From Kribbella sp. NBC_00382 (GTDB lineage: Bacteria > Actinomycetota > Actinomycetes > Propionibacteriales > Kribbellaceae): a DNA stretch of 64,000 bases. The notes under the pieces are model-generated. The model was not told the origin of the DNA, ran no database searches, and was given only the letters and a program-made list of their open reading frames with translations. The first letter of the stretch is position 1. Every line of letters begins with the position of its first letter. The stretch is from contig NZ_CP107954.1 of the NCBI RefSeq assembly GCF_036067295.1, positions 1,736,001 through 1,800,000 on the forward strand, written 5' to 3'. Shown here piece by piece: positions 16,299 to 24,864 of this stretch. Made by a program: the position numbers and the translations under genes.

Positions 16299-17126
16299 TC
16301 AACCCTTCAGGCCGCTGGCGAAGCCGCGGATGACGTAGCGCTGGAGGATCAGGAAGATGAGCAGGATGGGCAGGGCCGCCAGTACCAGGCCGGCTGCGAC
16401 GAGGCCGTAGTCGGAGGTGTACTCGTTCACGAAGGCGAACACCCGGACCGGGATGGTCTCCCGGCCGGAGCCGCCCAGATAGAGCAGCGGGGTGAAGAAG
16501 TCGTTCCAGATGTGGACGGCGTTGAGGATGAGCACCGTGCCCGTGATCGGCCGCAGCAACGGGAAGATCACGTGCACGAACGCCTGCAGGTGGCTCGCCC
16601 CGTCGATCAGCGCCGCATTGGTGTAGTCGGCGGGCAACGACCGGATGAAACCCGTGTAGAGGAAGACCGTGAAGGGCAGCTGGATCCCGGTGTAGAACAG
16701 GATCATGCCCTGGTACGTGCCAAGCAGGCCGAGGTTGTTGACGAGCTGGTAGAGCGGGATCATGCCCAGCTGGAACGGCAGGATGATGCCGACCAGGAAC
16801 AGGATGTAGAGGCTGTAGCTCAGCCTCCCGGCCTTCCTGGCCAGGAAGTACGCCGCGAGCGAGCCGAGCACGATCAGCATCAGCACGCTGGCGACGGTGA
16901 TCAAGGTGCTGTTGAGCAGAGCGGAGCCGAGCGATGCCGACTGCCAGGCGGTACCGAAGCTGCCCACGGAGGGCGGATCCGGGAGCGACAACGGCTTGTT
17001 CGCGATCTGCCCGGGGTCTTTGAAGGCCAGCGTCACGAGCGCGTAGACGGGGAACAGGAAGGCGACGGCGAGCGCCACCATCACGATCTCCAGCAGAGCC
17101 GTCCGCGGGCGGTATCTGGTTCTCAT
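16299..17126 (-). CDS. CUT1 ABC transporter permease, MalG-like
   Basis: A 275-residue inner-membrane permease with six predicted transmembrane helices. The EAA loop that docks the ATPase is ALIDGASHLQAFVHVIFPLL. It overlaps the partner permease by four bases (ATGA, 17123-17126). No ATPase gene is in the operon, so a shared MsiK/UgpC-type ATPase encoded elsewhere is probably used, as is usual in actinobacteria. Confidence 0.92.
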   Translation of the reverse strand: MRTRYRPRTALLEIVMVALAVAFLFPVYALVTLAFKDPGQIANKPLSLPDPPSVGSFGTAWQSASLGSALLNSTLITVASVLMLIVLGSLAAYFLARKAGRLSYSLYILFLVGIILPFQLGMIPLYQLVNNLGLLGTYQGMILFYTGIQLPFTVFLYTGFIRSLPADYTNAALIDGASHLQAFVHVIFPLLRPITGTVLILNAVHIWNDFFTPLLYLGGSGRETIPVRVFAFVNEYTSDYGLVAAGLVLAALPILLIFLILQRYVIRGFASGLKG

Positions 17127-18061
17127 GCTGCCGTCTCCCGGGATCGCAGATAGGCGAGCTGGATGAACGAGACGGCGGCGACGAAGAGCGCCAGCACCAG
17201 CGCGACCGCCGTGCTGTAGCCGAACTTCCCGAACACGAAGGCCTGCTTGTAGAGCACGGTCGACAACGTGTCGGTGGCGTAGCCCGGACCGCCGTTCGTC
17301 ATCGCGATGATCTGGGTGAACAAAGTCAGGCCGCCAACGGTCGACAACATGACGTTGATCGTCAGCGCCGGCGCCAGCAACGGCCAGGTGATGTGCCGGA
17401 ACCTGGCGACGGTACCGGCCCCGTCGACCATCGCCGACTCGTGCAGCTCCTGCGGGATGCCCTCAAGGCCGGCCAGGAAGATCACCATCGAGTAGCCCGC
17501 GCACTGCCAGATCACCGTGAACGCGACCGACCAGATCGCGATCGACGGATTGCCCAGCCAGTCCTGCCGCAGCGCGCCGAGCCCGATCGCGTCCAGGGCC
17601 GCGTTCAGGCCCGCGTCCGGCGCCGGGTTGTAGACGTACTTCCAGAGGAAGGCCACCATCACCGGACTGACCACCATCGGGGCGAAGAAGATCACCCGCA
17701 GGATCATCCGGCTCTTGATCGTGGTGTGGACGCCGAGCGCGAGCAGCAGACCGAGGCTTGTCTGCACCACCACGATCACGACGGTCAGCAGCAGCGTGTT
17801 GCGGATCGCGCCGAGCGCCTGGTCGTCGTGCAGCAGCGCCTTGAAGTTCGCCAGTCCCACGAACGAGCGATGCTCACCGACACCTGACCAGTCGGTGAAG
17901 GCAGAGCCCGCTCCGGCGATGCTCGGGTAGAGCATCACCAACGCGTAGACCAGCAGGGCCGGGGCCGCGAACAACCAGGGAGGCGCGATCCGGCCTCCCC
18001 GGCGGACCCGCTTCACCGGCGCCCGGGGGGCTGCTGCCGGTGGCGAGATGACCGCCGTCAC
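17123..18061 (-). CDS. CUT1 ABC transporter permease, MalF-like
   Basis: A 312-residue inner-membrane permease with six helices after a basic, proline-rich cytoplasmic N-terminus (PPAAAPRAPVKRVRRGG). The EAA motif is ESAMVDGAGTVARFRHITWPLL. The open frame is much longer upstream, but GTG 18061 overlaps the binding-protein stop codon (GTGA, 18058-18061) and gives a normal length. It forms a heterodimer with the MalG-like permease encoded next. Confidence 0.92.
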   Translation of the reverse strand: MTAVISPPAAAPRAPVKRVRRGGRIAPPWLFAAPALLVYALVMLYPSIAGAGSAFTDWSGVGEHRSFVGLANFKALLHDDQALGAIRNTLLLTVVIVVVQTSLGLLLALGVHTTIKSRMILRVIFFAPMVVSPVMVAFLWKYVYNPAPDAGLNAALDAIGLGALRQDWLGNPSIAIWSVAFTVIWQCAGYSMVIFLAGLEGIPQELHESAMVDGAGTVARFRHITWPLLAPALTINVMLSTVGGLTLFTQIIAMTNGGPGYATDTLSTVLYKQAFVFGKFGYSTAVALVLALFVAAVSFIQLAYLRSRETAA

Positions 18062-19350
18062 GCGGTCTTCCGGTAGGCCTCGTCCATCTTCTTCAGGGCG
18101 CCGTCGACGGTGGTCTTCCCACCCAGCAGTTCCTGTACCACGGCGAAGTGGGTCGGCTGCACCTCGGCGTTGGGCCACCGCTGGTCCATGAACGGAACCG
18201 CCTTGTTGCCCGACAGGTAGGGCAGGAACGACTTGAGGACGGGGTCGACCTTCGCCTCGCCGTCGGAGTACAGCGGAACGCAGGCAATGGCCTCGGCCCA
18301 GGCGCTGACCATCTCCGGCCGCCCGCAGAACTCGAGGAACTTGCGCGCCTCGTCGGCCTTCTTGCTCTTCGCGTTGACGCCCAGGCCGACGACGATGCCG
18401 CCGGGGATCCAGTTGTCGGCCACGACGTCGGTGGCCGGAAGGGGGAACATGCCCAGGTCGTCGGGTGACGGTGCCGCCGCGCGGTAGGCCTGCAGAACGG
18501 CGGAGACCTGGACCGCCATCGCCGCCTTGCCGGTGCCGACCATCGAGGTGGCCTGCTCGTACGTCGTACCGTTCGGGTTGTCGTTGAAGAAGCCCCGCTT
18601 CTGCAGCTCGAGGTACTTGTTCATCGCGTCGGCCCAGCCGGAGCCGGCGAACGTCGCGGAACCGGCCGCCATCTTGTCGTCGAAGTCGGGTTCCTTGGCG
18701 TAGACGGTCCCGGGCACGAGGGCGTAGTTGATCAACTGGGTCACCCACGGGGTCTGTGCGCCGAGTGCGAGCGGGATGATGCCCTTCTTCTTCAAGGCCT
18801 CGCAGACCGCCAGCAGCTCACTCCAGGTGGTCGGGATCTCCACCCCGGCCTTGGCGAACGCCGGCTTGTTGTAGATCGCGCCGAGCACGCTCGTCCCTGG
18901 CGAGAAGATGTACGTCTTACCGTCCTGCTGGTAGGCGCCCTTGAAACCGGCCGGGATCTTCTGGGTCCAGGCCTGGGCGCTCAGGTCCGCCAAGAGGTTC
19001 GCCTTGCTGAGCTGGACCATCGACATCGCGCTGCCGTTGCCCGGGTAGACGGCATGCAGATCCGGGGCGTTGCCCGCTGCGAGCTGGGCCCGGAGCGCGG
19101 TCTGCAACTGGTCGGCCGGCGAGAAGGACAGGTTGAACTCGAACGAGCCGTTCGCTTTCTTGTACTCGTCGAGCGCCTTGCGCAGACCGGCCTCCTGGCT
19201 GCCCGCGCCGATCACCTTCAACGGGCCGCTGCCGCCGCCACTCGAACCGCCACCGCCGCAGCTCGCCGCGGCGCCCACGGCCGCGGCGCCGCCGATCAAC
19301 TGCAGGACACGCCGCCGGCTGAGCGGGGTACGGATGATCTCGGATACCAC
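18058..19350 (-). CDS. ABC transporter substrate-binding lipoprotein
   Basis: A 430-residue CUT1 solute-binding protein. The signal combines a twin-arginine motif (SRRRVLQL, 11-18) with a lipobox-like AAASC (Cys31), so it may be a Tat-exported lipoprotein, followed by a Gly/Ser linker. The mature part has binding-protein segments NAPDLHAVYPG, YNKPAFAKAGV and PTTWSELLAVC. It starts with GTG 19350 behind a strong AGGAGG. The substrate is a sugar or sugar phosphate; linkage to PhoD favours an organic phosphate or the alcohol released from one, as inference. Confidence 0.88.
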   Translation of the reverse strand: MVSEIIRTPLSRRRVLQLIGGAAAVGAAASCGGGGSSGGGSGPLKVIGAGSQEAGLRKALDEYKKANGSFEFNLSFSPADQLQTALRAQLAAGNAPDLHAVYPGNGSAMSMVQLSKANLLADLSAQAWTQKIPAGFKGAYQQDGKTYIFSPGTSVLGAIYNKPAFAKAGVEIPTTWSELLAVCEALKKKGIIPLALGAQTPWVTQLINYALVPGTVYAKEPDFDDKMAAGSATFAGSGWADAMNKYLELQKRGFFNDNPNGTTYEQATSMVGTGKAAMAVQVSAVLQAYRAAAPSPDDLGMFPLPATDVVADNWIPGGIVVGLGVNAKSKKADEARKFLEFCGRPEMVSAWAEAIACVPLYSDGEAKVDPVLKSFLPYLSGNKAVPFMDQRWPNAEVQPTHFAVVQELLGGKTTVDGALKKMDEAYRKTA

Positions 19351-19399
19351 GGTTCCTCCTGAGCCCCGGGGCAGTCGAGCCCGCGGGAAATATCATCCT

Positions 19400-19421
19400 T
19401 GAATGTGAACAAAACGTGAAG
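19400..19421 (-). promoter_or_regulatory. Candidate PHO box and promoter of the importer-phoD operon
   Basis: On the minus strand two adjacent 11-base units, CTTCACGTTTT and GTTCACATTCA, repeat the core TTCAC at exactly 11-base spacing, as in PhoP-binding PHO boxes of Streptomyces. The first TTCACG is followed 17 bases later by GATGAT, a reasonable -35/-10 pair, placing the start site about 30 bases before the GTG. Only the core of each unit fits the consensus well. Confidence 0.45.
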
Positions 19422-19545
19422 AGATGTTAATTTCCCCACTCGGCGTAAGTTACGAAGTCTCGAGTTGGCCTGTCAAGGGTTCGGCGATTGCCGGTTGAAA
19501 GGATTCAGTAGGAGTGCGCCGGGCGTTGCCTGAGAAGATGGCGAG

Positions 19546-20157
19546 ATGCCCGAGACCACCCGTGCCCTGCTGACCGCGCAGGCAGCAGCCTGGCAGCGGA
19601 TCCTGGACCACCCGTTCGTCTCCCGGACCTCCGCCGGTTCGTTGCCCAAGGCCACCTTCGACCGGTGGATCGCCGAGGACTACTTCTTCGTCCAGTCGTT
19701 CCACCGGTACCTCGAAGCACTGTCCGCGGCGGCACCCGACGACGAGGCCAGGAAGGTGCTCGCGGGTGGTCTGGCCGCGCTCGTACCAGAGCTCGCGCTG
19801 TTCGAGGCGGCTGCTGCCGAGCGTGGTGTCGACCTGACCGCCGAGCCGTCGTTGCTGAACCTGGGCTACTCGGCGTACCTGTTCACCTCGGTGGATGAGG
19901 GCTGGCCGGTCGGGATCACCGTGCTCTACGCGGTCGAGAAGGCGTACTACGACGCGTGGGCGTCCGTCCGGGACACGACCGACGCGGACACGCAGTACGC
20001 GGGTTTCATCGCGAACTGGTCGTCACCGGAGTTCGCGGCGTACGTCGAACAGCTGGCCGAGCTGGTCGATCGCGAGCCGCTGACCCCGGCGATGACACTG
20101 GCCTTCGACCGGGTCCTCCGCTTCGAACTGGCCTTCTGGGACCTGGTGCACGGATGA
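19546..20157 (+). CDS. TenA/thiaminase-II-like protein lacking cysteine
   Basis: A 203-residue all-helical protein of the TenA fold: AWQRILDHPFV, FDRWIAEDYFFVQSFHRYL and AVEKAYYDAW are characteristic. Classical TenA uses an active-site cysteine to cleave thiamin or aminopyrimidines; this sequence contains no cysteine at all. It therefore resembles the TenA_E type described in plants and bacteria, or a related salvage enzyme. ATG 19546. It is followed by an exported-protein gene with a four-base overlap (ATGA, 20154-20157). No TPP riboswitch was found upstream. Confidence 0.8.
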   Translation: MPETTRALLTAQAAAWQRILDHPFVSRTSAGSLPKATFDRWIAEDYFFVQSFHRYLEALSAAAPDDEARKVLAGGLAALVPELALFEAAAAERGVDLTAEPSLLNLGYSAYLFTSVDEGWPVGITVLYAVEKAYYDAWASVRDTTDADTQYAGFIANWSSPEFAAYVEQLAELVDREPLTPAMTLAFDRVLRFELAFWDLVHG

Positions 20158-20888
20158 AGGCTCCGGTCCTGGTGAGCGGCATCGTGCTGCTCGCTCTCCT
20201 CGGCGGCGCCGGCGGCTACCTGGGCGGTCAACGGTTCGACGGACGAGTGACGGCCGGCGGGTACGCCGGACCGCTGCCGGCTGATGCCGCGACGTCCCCG
20301 CCCCCCGGACCGACCCCATCGGGCACGCCATCGGTCCCGTTGATCCGCAAGACCCCGGAGCCGAACCCGCTCGAGGCCCTGGTCAGCACGAAGATCGACT
20401 TCGAGGTGCGCAACTTCACCGTCAGCGGCGAGGTGGCCGGCGAGGTCAAACTGGGGCTCAGAATCCCGGCCGGCTGGCGGTTCACGCCGTCGAAGGACAA
20501 GCCGAGCGAGGTCCGGTTCGTCGATCCGAGCGGTGAACGGGCCGTCCGGGTCGAGTCCGCGCTGAACCCCGACAAGTCGGTGAAGCAGGCGATGGAGGAC
20601 GTGCTGGCCAACGTCCAGTCGAGCCAGCCGTACCAGAACTACGTCCAGACCCTGTTCCAGGGCGCGGGCCAGGTCAAGGACGACGACGGCAAGCTCCGCA
20701 ACGTGGCGACCCTGGTCTACACCTACATCCCCGGCGCCACCACGCGGTACGTGATCGTCCGTTTCGTCGCGACCGGCGACGGCGACCTGGCCACCATCTC
20801 GATGAGCGTCACCGGCCTCCCGAAGGAACAGAAGGCCCTGGAGCGGATCCTCGCCGAGGCGACCGCGTCGGTCCGGATCCGGGACTGA
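20154..20888 (+). CDS. Exported/membrane-anchored hypothetical protein, paralogue A
   Basis: A 244-residue protein with an N-terminal signal anchor (about 5-25, VLVSGIVLLALLGGAGGYLGG), a Pro/Thr-rich linker (about 40-75) and an extracellular beta-rich domain (about 80-244) with RNFTVSG, LRIPAGWRF, VRFVDPSGERAVRVES and ATLVYTYIPG. The domain recalls the Mog1/PsbP-like fold often found attached to actinobacterial Ser/Thr kinases. It is coupled to the TenA gene and similar to the next gene. No catalytic residue recognised. Confidence 0.75.
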   Translation: MKAPVLVSGIVLLALLGGAGGYLGGQRFDGRVTAGGYAGPLPADAATSPPPGPTPSGTPSVPLIRKTPEPNPLEALVSTKIDFEVRNFTVSGEVAGEVKLGLRIPAGWRFTPSKDKPSEVRFVDPSGERAVRVESALNPDKSVKQAMEDVLANVQSSQPYQNYVQTLFQGAGQVKDDDGKLRNVATLVYTYIPGATTRYVIVRFVATGDGDLATISMSVTGLPKEQKALERILAEATASVRIRD

Positions 20889-20985
20889 TCCACACCGGGA
20901 TCGGGCGCTGAGAATTCGTTGGCAACCTTTTGCCGGTTTACGGTGTCATAGACGTATCTGGGGCGGACCGTTAGGAGGGGTGGGC

Positions 20986-21693
20986 GTGGCCGGAAGACGT
21001 GTCGGACGCGCGCTGCTCGGTTCTGGCCTGCTCGCAGTCACCCTGCTCGGGGGAGCAGGGGGCTACGGGCTTGGGTTGATGACAACCGACCAGCAGGCAT
21101 CAGCCGGTACTACGGCAGCTCCGCTGCCCGGGGATTCCGCCGGTATGCCTTCCTCGACACCGTCGTCCACGCCGCCGAAGCACATCGTGCCGGACAACAC
21201 CGAGCCGCTGCAGGCGGATGACATCCGCTACAAGACGCGAGAATTCACCGTGAGCAGCGTCGTGGAGTCAAGGGTCAGCATGCGGGTTCCCAGCGCCTGG
21301 GACATGACGGTGCAGGATCCCCCGAAGTACGTCCGGTTCAATGAGCCGGCCCGGAAGCGATGGATCCGGATCGAGGCCGGCTTCAGCATCACCCGCGCAC
21401 CCGCCGCGTCGATGGCCGCCAAGATGGCCGAGCTGAAGATCCTCCCGGCAGGTCAGATGCTCACCTTCAAGTCGCAGCACATCGACCCGGAGACCAAGAA
21501 CGCGACGCTCGTCTACACCTACGTACCGGACCAGTCCGTCCGGTACGTGATGGTTCGCTGGGTGGCCGACCCCGAGGGCCTGTGCATCTTCGAGATCGCC
21601 GCCACCGGTCTCCCCCAGGACAAAGCCGCACTGGAAGACATCCTCGACCACGCCACGAACTCGGCGACGCGGTCGGATTCGCCGCTCAACTGA
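20986..21693 (+). CDS. Exported/membrane-anchored hypothetical protein, paralogue B
   Basis: A 235-residue protein with the same layout as the preceding one: signal anchor (about 8-30), Ser/Pro-rich linker (STPSSTPP) and C-terminal domain with REFTVSSVVESRVSMRVPSAW, KYVRFNEPARKRWIRIEAG and ATLVYTYVPDQSVRYVMVRWV. GTG 20986 is chosen because AGGAGG (20973-20978) is seven bases away; a GTG at 20980 is too close. It faces the Ser/Thr kinase gene. Probably a tandem duplicate. Confidence 0.75.
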   Translation: MAGRRVGRALLGSGLLAVTLLGGAGGYGLGLMTTDQQASAGTTAAPLPGDSAGMPSSTPSSTPPKHIVPDNTEPLQADDIRYKTREFTVSSVVESRVSMRVPSAWDMTVQDPPKYVRFNEPARKRWIRIEAGFSITRAPAASMAAKMAELKILPAGQMLTFKSQHIDPETKNATLVYTYVPDQSVRYVMVRWVADPEGLCIFEIAATGLPQDKAALEDILDHATNSATRSDSPLN

Positions 21694-21714
21694 CGGCTGG
21701 TCGGCTGACGGCGG

Positions 21715-21837
21715 TCAGCTGACGTCGGCGGGCCAGATGGTGCGGAAGATTGCCGTGCGCAGCCGGTAGAAGCGGCGGCGGCTCGACTGGACCAGGGCAG
21801 GGGACGGACGGAGTCGCTCGGCGACGACAACTCTCAC
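21715..21837 (-). CDS. Small basic protein downstream of the kinase
   Basis: A 40-residue open frame beginning at GTG 21837, ten bases after the kinase stop codon, with AAGGA six bases upstream. The peptide is strongly basic and amphipathic (SSRRRFYRLRTAIFRTIW) and most codons end in G or C, as in neighbouring genes. It would be the second gene of a kinase operon. No homologue known to me; it could be a membrane-associated microprotein. Confidence 0.45.
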   Translation of the reverse strand: MRVVVAERLRPSPALVQSSRRRFYRLRTAIFRTIWPADVS

Positions 21838-21847
21838 GGGGGATCCT

Positions 21848-23620
21848 TCAGCTGGAAAAGGTGACCGACTCGGCCACCTTGACGGCCTTGTCGCGCTCGG
21901 ATCCAGGCACCTGAACCTGGATCAGTAACGAGTTGTCACTCCCCGTGCTGACTACTCGCTGGAGCAGCGTAGTACCGTTCCCGCAATTCTCCGAAATCTG
22001 CTCCAGGTAGGTCGTCGCGCCCTCGGTCGTGGTGGTCGGAGCGGGGATCGTGGTGCAGCCGTACTTCTTCGGATCCACCAGAATCTTGCTCGGGCTGAAG
22101 GGTGTGGCCAGCTGGCCGATGAAGACGCCCGGGGTGTCGTTGTCCGGGGTGTTCCAGTTCGTGTTCTTGCTGACCAGCAGGGCCTGACGTTCCTGCTGGG
22201 AGCCCGGCGGATGCCAGGTCGAGGCGGAGACCACGCCCATCCAGTTGCGCGGGGTCTGGACCGAGAAGTGGTCCTGGGTGATCTGCGCGAACCCGCTCGT
22301 CGTTTCGAGGTACCTCTGGACGCCGAACCCGGCACCGGCACCCAGCACGAGCGCCAGCACGGCGGCCAGCACCCAACGACCGCGGCGCCGGGGCCGCGAG
22401 GCAGACGCTCCGGCGGAGGCTGGGACGGCGTCGGTGGTCCCGGCGGATCCGGCGTCGGTCGTTGCAGCAGCAGCGCCGCCGGCCGTTGCGGCTGTGCGAC
22501 CCGCGGTTGTGCCTGCTCCGGTGGTTGCGCCTGCTCCGGTGGTTGCCGCGGCGCCTTCGGTAGTTGCCGTTGCGTCCTCGGTGTCGGCGACGGGGTTGCC
22601 GGCGGCGTCGGCCAGGACGGTCGTCGCGCCGGGTTTGATGATGGTCGGGGCGTTGGACTCGCTCAGGGCGGTCTTCTCGCCGACCTCGGTCTCGTCCGTG
22701 GCTGAGGTCGACCCGGCGGCGGGCGGTGCGACCGGTGCGGTGGTCAGGAGCGCCGCGAAGGCGGCCGGAGTACCGGCTGTTTTTCCGGCGATGAAGCTTT
22801 GGGTGGTTTCGTCGAGGCCGCCGACCAGTTCGCGGGTGAACGACTCGATGTCCGGCCAGCGCTTCTCGCGGTCCGGGTCGAGGGCGCGGACGATCGCCGC
22901 GTCGACGCGGTCCGGAACGGTGAAGCCCAATGAGCTGGGTGGCGGGGCAGCTTTGACGCGTCCGGCAGCACCCAGGCCGTCGACCTGATGCGGCGACCGG
23001 CCGGTCAACGCCGCGTAGGCGACCGCTCCCAGCGAGTACTGGTCTGCGCGCTGGTCGAGCCGCTCCCCCATCGCCTGCTCGGGCGCCACGTACGACGGAG
23101 TCCCGCCGGGCATGGTGATTCTCGACACCTCGTCGAGCGACTTGCCGAGCCCCAGGTCGGACAGCACGGCCCGCTCGCCGTCATCGTCGGTACTACGGAA
23201 CAGCACGTTGGCCGGCTTCACGTCGCGGTGCAGCAACCCACGCCGGTGCAGCGCCTGGAGGCCACGCCCGACCTGGACGATGACCCCGATGGCCGGCTCC
23301 AGCGCGAGCGGCTCCTTCTTGAGCCGGTCAGCGAGCGTGCCACGGTCGGCGTACGTGAGTACGAGGAACGGCCTGCCGTCCTCCAGCTCACCCACGTCGT
23401 GGACCTGGACGACATGCTCGGACTCGACGCGGCGCAGGAACCGCCCCTCCTCGAGGAAGCGGCGCCGGACCGAGTCGTCATGGGCCCAGTTGTCCGCCAG
23501 CACCTTGACCGCCACCTCGGCGTCAAGTTGCTCGTCGTGCGCCAGCCACACCGTGGCGAAACCGCCTGAGCCCAGGCGGCGGCGCACGACGTACCGACCT
23601 AGTCTGGAAGGGACCCCCAT
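21848..23620 (-). CDS. Transmembrane Ser/Thr protein kinase
   Basis: A 590-residue PknB-type kinase. The kinase domain (about 8-265) has the glycine loop GSGGFATV (17-24), Lys39 in AVKVL, HRDVKPANVL (131-140), a DLG in place of DFG (Asp155), and the activation-segment motif GGTPSYVAPEQ. An Ala/Thr-rich linker (about 285-410), a single transmembrane helix (about 415-438) and an extracellular beta-rich domain (about 440-590) with FSVQTPRNWMGV follow. ATG 23620 is preferred; an ATG at 23629 is possible. It is divergent from the sigma factor gene by 43 bases. Confidence 0.92.
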   Translation of the reverse strand: MGVPSRLGRYVVRRRLGSGGFATVWLAHDEQLDAEVAVKVLADNWAHDDSVRRRFLEEGRFLRRVESEHVVQVHDVGELEDGRPFLVLTYADRGTLADRLKKEPLALEPAIGVIVQVGRGLQALHRRGLLHRDVKPANVLFRSTDDDGERAVLSDLGLGKSLDEVSRITMPGGTPSYVAPEQAMGERLDQRADQYSLGAVAYAALTGRSPHQVDGLGAAGRVKAAPPPSSLGFTVPDRVDAAIVRALDPDREKRWPDIESFTRELVGGLDETTQSFIAGKTAGTPAAFAALLTTAPVAPPAAGSTSATDETEVGEKTALSESNAPTIIKPGATTVLADAAGNPVADTEDATATTEGAAATTGAGATTGAGTTAGRTAATAGGAAAATTDAGSAGTTDAVPASAGASASRPRRRGRWVLAAVLALVLGAGAGFGVQRYLETTSGFAQITQDHFSVQTPRNWMGVVSASTWHPPGSQQERQALLVSKNTNWNTPDNDTPGVFIGQLATPFSPSKILVDPKKYGCTTIPAPTTTTEGATTYLEQISENCGNGTTLLQRVVSTGSDNSLLIQVQVPGSERDKAVKVAESVTFSS

Positions 23621-23663
23621 ACAAGGCATTATGGTGCACGCGGAGTCCTACGCTCTGGGGACC

Positions 23664-24242
23664 ATGACAACGAAGGCGCAGATGAGCGAAAGCAGCAGTC
23701 CGACCGACGACCTGGCCGTCCTGGCCGAGCGCGCCGCCGGTGGTGACAAGAACGCGATGGACGACCTGCTCAGGCTGGTGCACCCCCGCGTCCTGCGGAT
23801 CTGCCGCAGCGTGCTGCCGTACTCCGCCGATGCCGAGGACGCGGCCCAGGAGGCACTCCTCAACATCGCCACCAAGATCCACACGTACTCCGGCCGCAGC
23901 AGCTTCTCCACCTGGGTGCACTCGGTCGCGGCGAACTCGGCCCGCTCGACGTACCGCAAGCTGAAGCGGACCGCGCAGGCGGCGCACAACCCGGAGCAGA
24001 TGGACCGGCCGGACCCGCGGACCACCAGCGTGATCGCAGGCACCCGCCTGGACCTGCTGGAGGCCCTGGAGACGCTGGAGCGGGATCGGCCACAGATGGT
24101 GACCCCGCTGGTACTCCGTGACGTCTACGGACTCTCCTACGAGGAGATCGCGGCCGAGGTCGGAGCCCCGCTGGGCACGATCAAGTCGCGGATCCACGAC
24201 GCCCGCGAGGTCGTCCGGCCGCTCCTGCGCCCGAAGGACTGA
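23664..24242 (+). CDS. RNA polymerase sigma factor, sigma-70/ECF family
   Basis: A 192-residue sigma factor. Region 2 (about 30-100) has PYSADAEDAAQEALLNIATKIHTYSGRSSFSTW split by the usual core-binding helices; region 4 (about 130-190) has LVLRDVYGLSYEEIAAEVGAPLGTIKSR. ATG 23664 follows TGGGGACC; an ATG at 23682 with GAAGG upstream is an alternative start. It is divergent from the Ser/Thr kinase gene, which suggests the kinase pathway and this sigma factor act together. Confidence 0.9.
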   Translation: MTTKAQMSESSSPTDDLAVLAERAAGGDKNAMDDLLRLVHPRVLRICRSVLPYSADAEDAAQEALLNIATKIHTYSGRSSFSTWVHSVAANSARSTYRKLKRTAQAAHNPEQMDRPDPRTTSVIAGTRLDLLEALETLERDRPQMVTPLVLRDVYGLSYEEIAAEVGAPLGTIKSRIHDAREVVRPLLRPKD

Positions 24243-24264
24243 CGAACGGGACCAGGTTCGACCG

Positions 24265-24825
24265 ATGGATGAGACTTTCTGGTCGATCGTCGAGGCGTCT
24301 CGCGACGCATCGGACGGTTCGCTGGAGGACCAGGCTGAGCAGTTGGGCGACGCGCTGGTCGACCTCGACGTTGATCAGGTCATCGCGTTCGACGCCGCCT
24401 TCACCGAGGCAAGCCGAGGGATCTACAGGTGGGAGCACTGGGGTGCCGCCTCGGTGATGCTCGGCTGGGTCAGCGACGACTCCTTCACCGACTTCCGATC
24501 CTGGGTGATCGCGCAGGGCCGTACGACGTACGAGCGTTTCCGGGTCGATCCCGACTCGATCGTCGACGCCGGGCTGGACGACCAGGAGGAGCTGGGCGCC
24601 GCCGAGAACTACGCCGCTGTGGCGGCGATGGTGTTCGAGGATCTGTCCGGTGCGGAGATCTGGGACGTCCTGCCGGAGCGTGAAGGGGTCGAGTTCCAGG
24701 AGGAGCCGGCCGGAGTCCGGTTCGAGGAGAGTGCCGACGTGATGGCGGAGCGTTATCCGCGATTGACCGCGGTGTACGGTCCGCTCACCCTGGAGCCGAA
24801 GGACCCCGTTCGCAACGATCGGTAG
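24265..24825 (+). CDS. DUF4240-domain protein
   Basis: A 186-residue acidic cytoplasmic protein with the DUF4240 hallmark MDETFW at its N-terminus, then FDAAFTEASRGIYRWEHWGAASV and FTDFRSWVIAQGR. Family members are widespread in actinobacteria with no assigned biochemical role. It starts 22 bases after the sigma factor gene and is probably cotranscribed with it. Confidence 0.82.
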   Translation: MDETFWSIVEASRDASDGSLEDQAEQLGDALVDLDVDQVIAFDAAFTEASRGIYRWEHWGAASVMLGWVSDDSFTDFRSWVIAQGRTTYERFRVDPDSIVDAGLDDQEELGAAENYAAVAAMVFEDLSGAEIWDVLPEREGVEFQEEPAGVRFEESADVMAERYPRLTAVYGPLTLEPKDPVRNDR

Positions 24826-24864
24826 GGACTCCCCCAATCGCGTTCCGTGTGCTCAGATGGGCTC

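Noticed and set aside
19500..19545. CTGAGA upstream of the TenA-like gene, as in TPP riboswitches
   Set aside because: The second conserved part of the TPP aptamer is missing and no matching stems are present.
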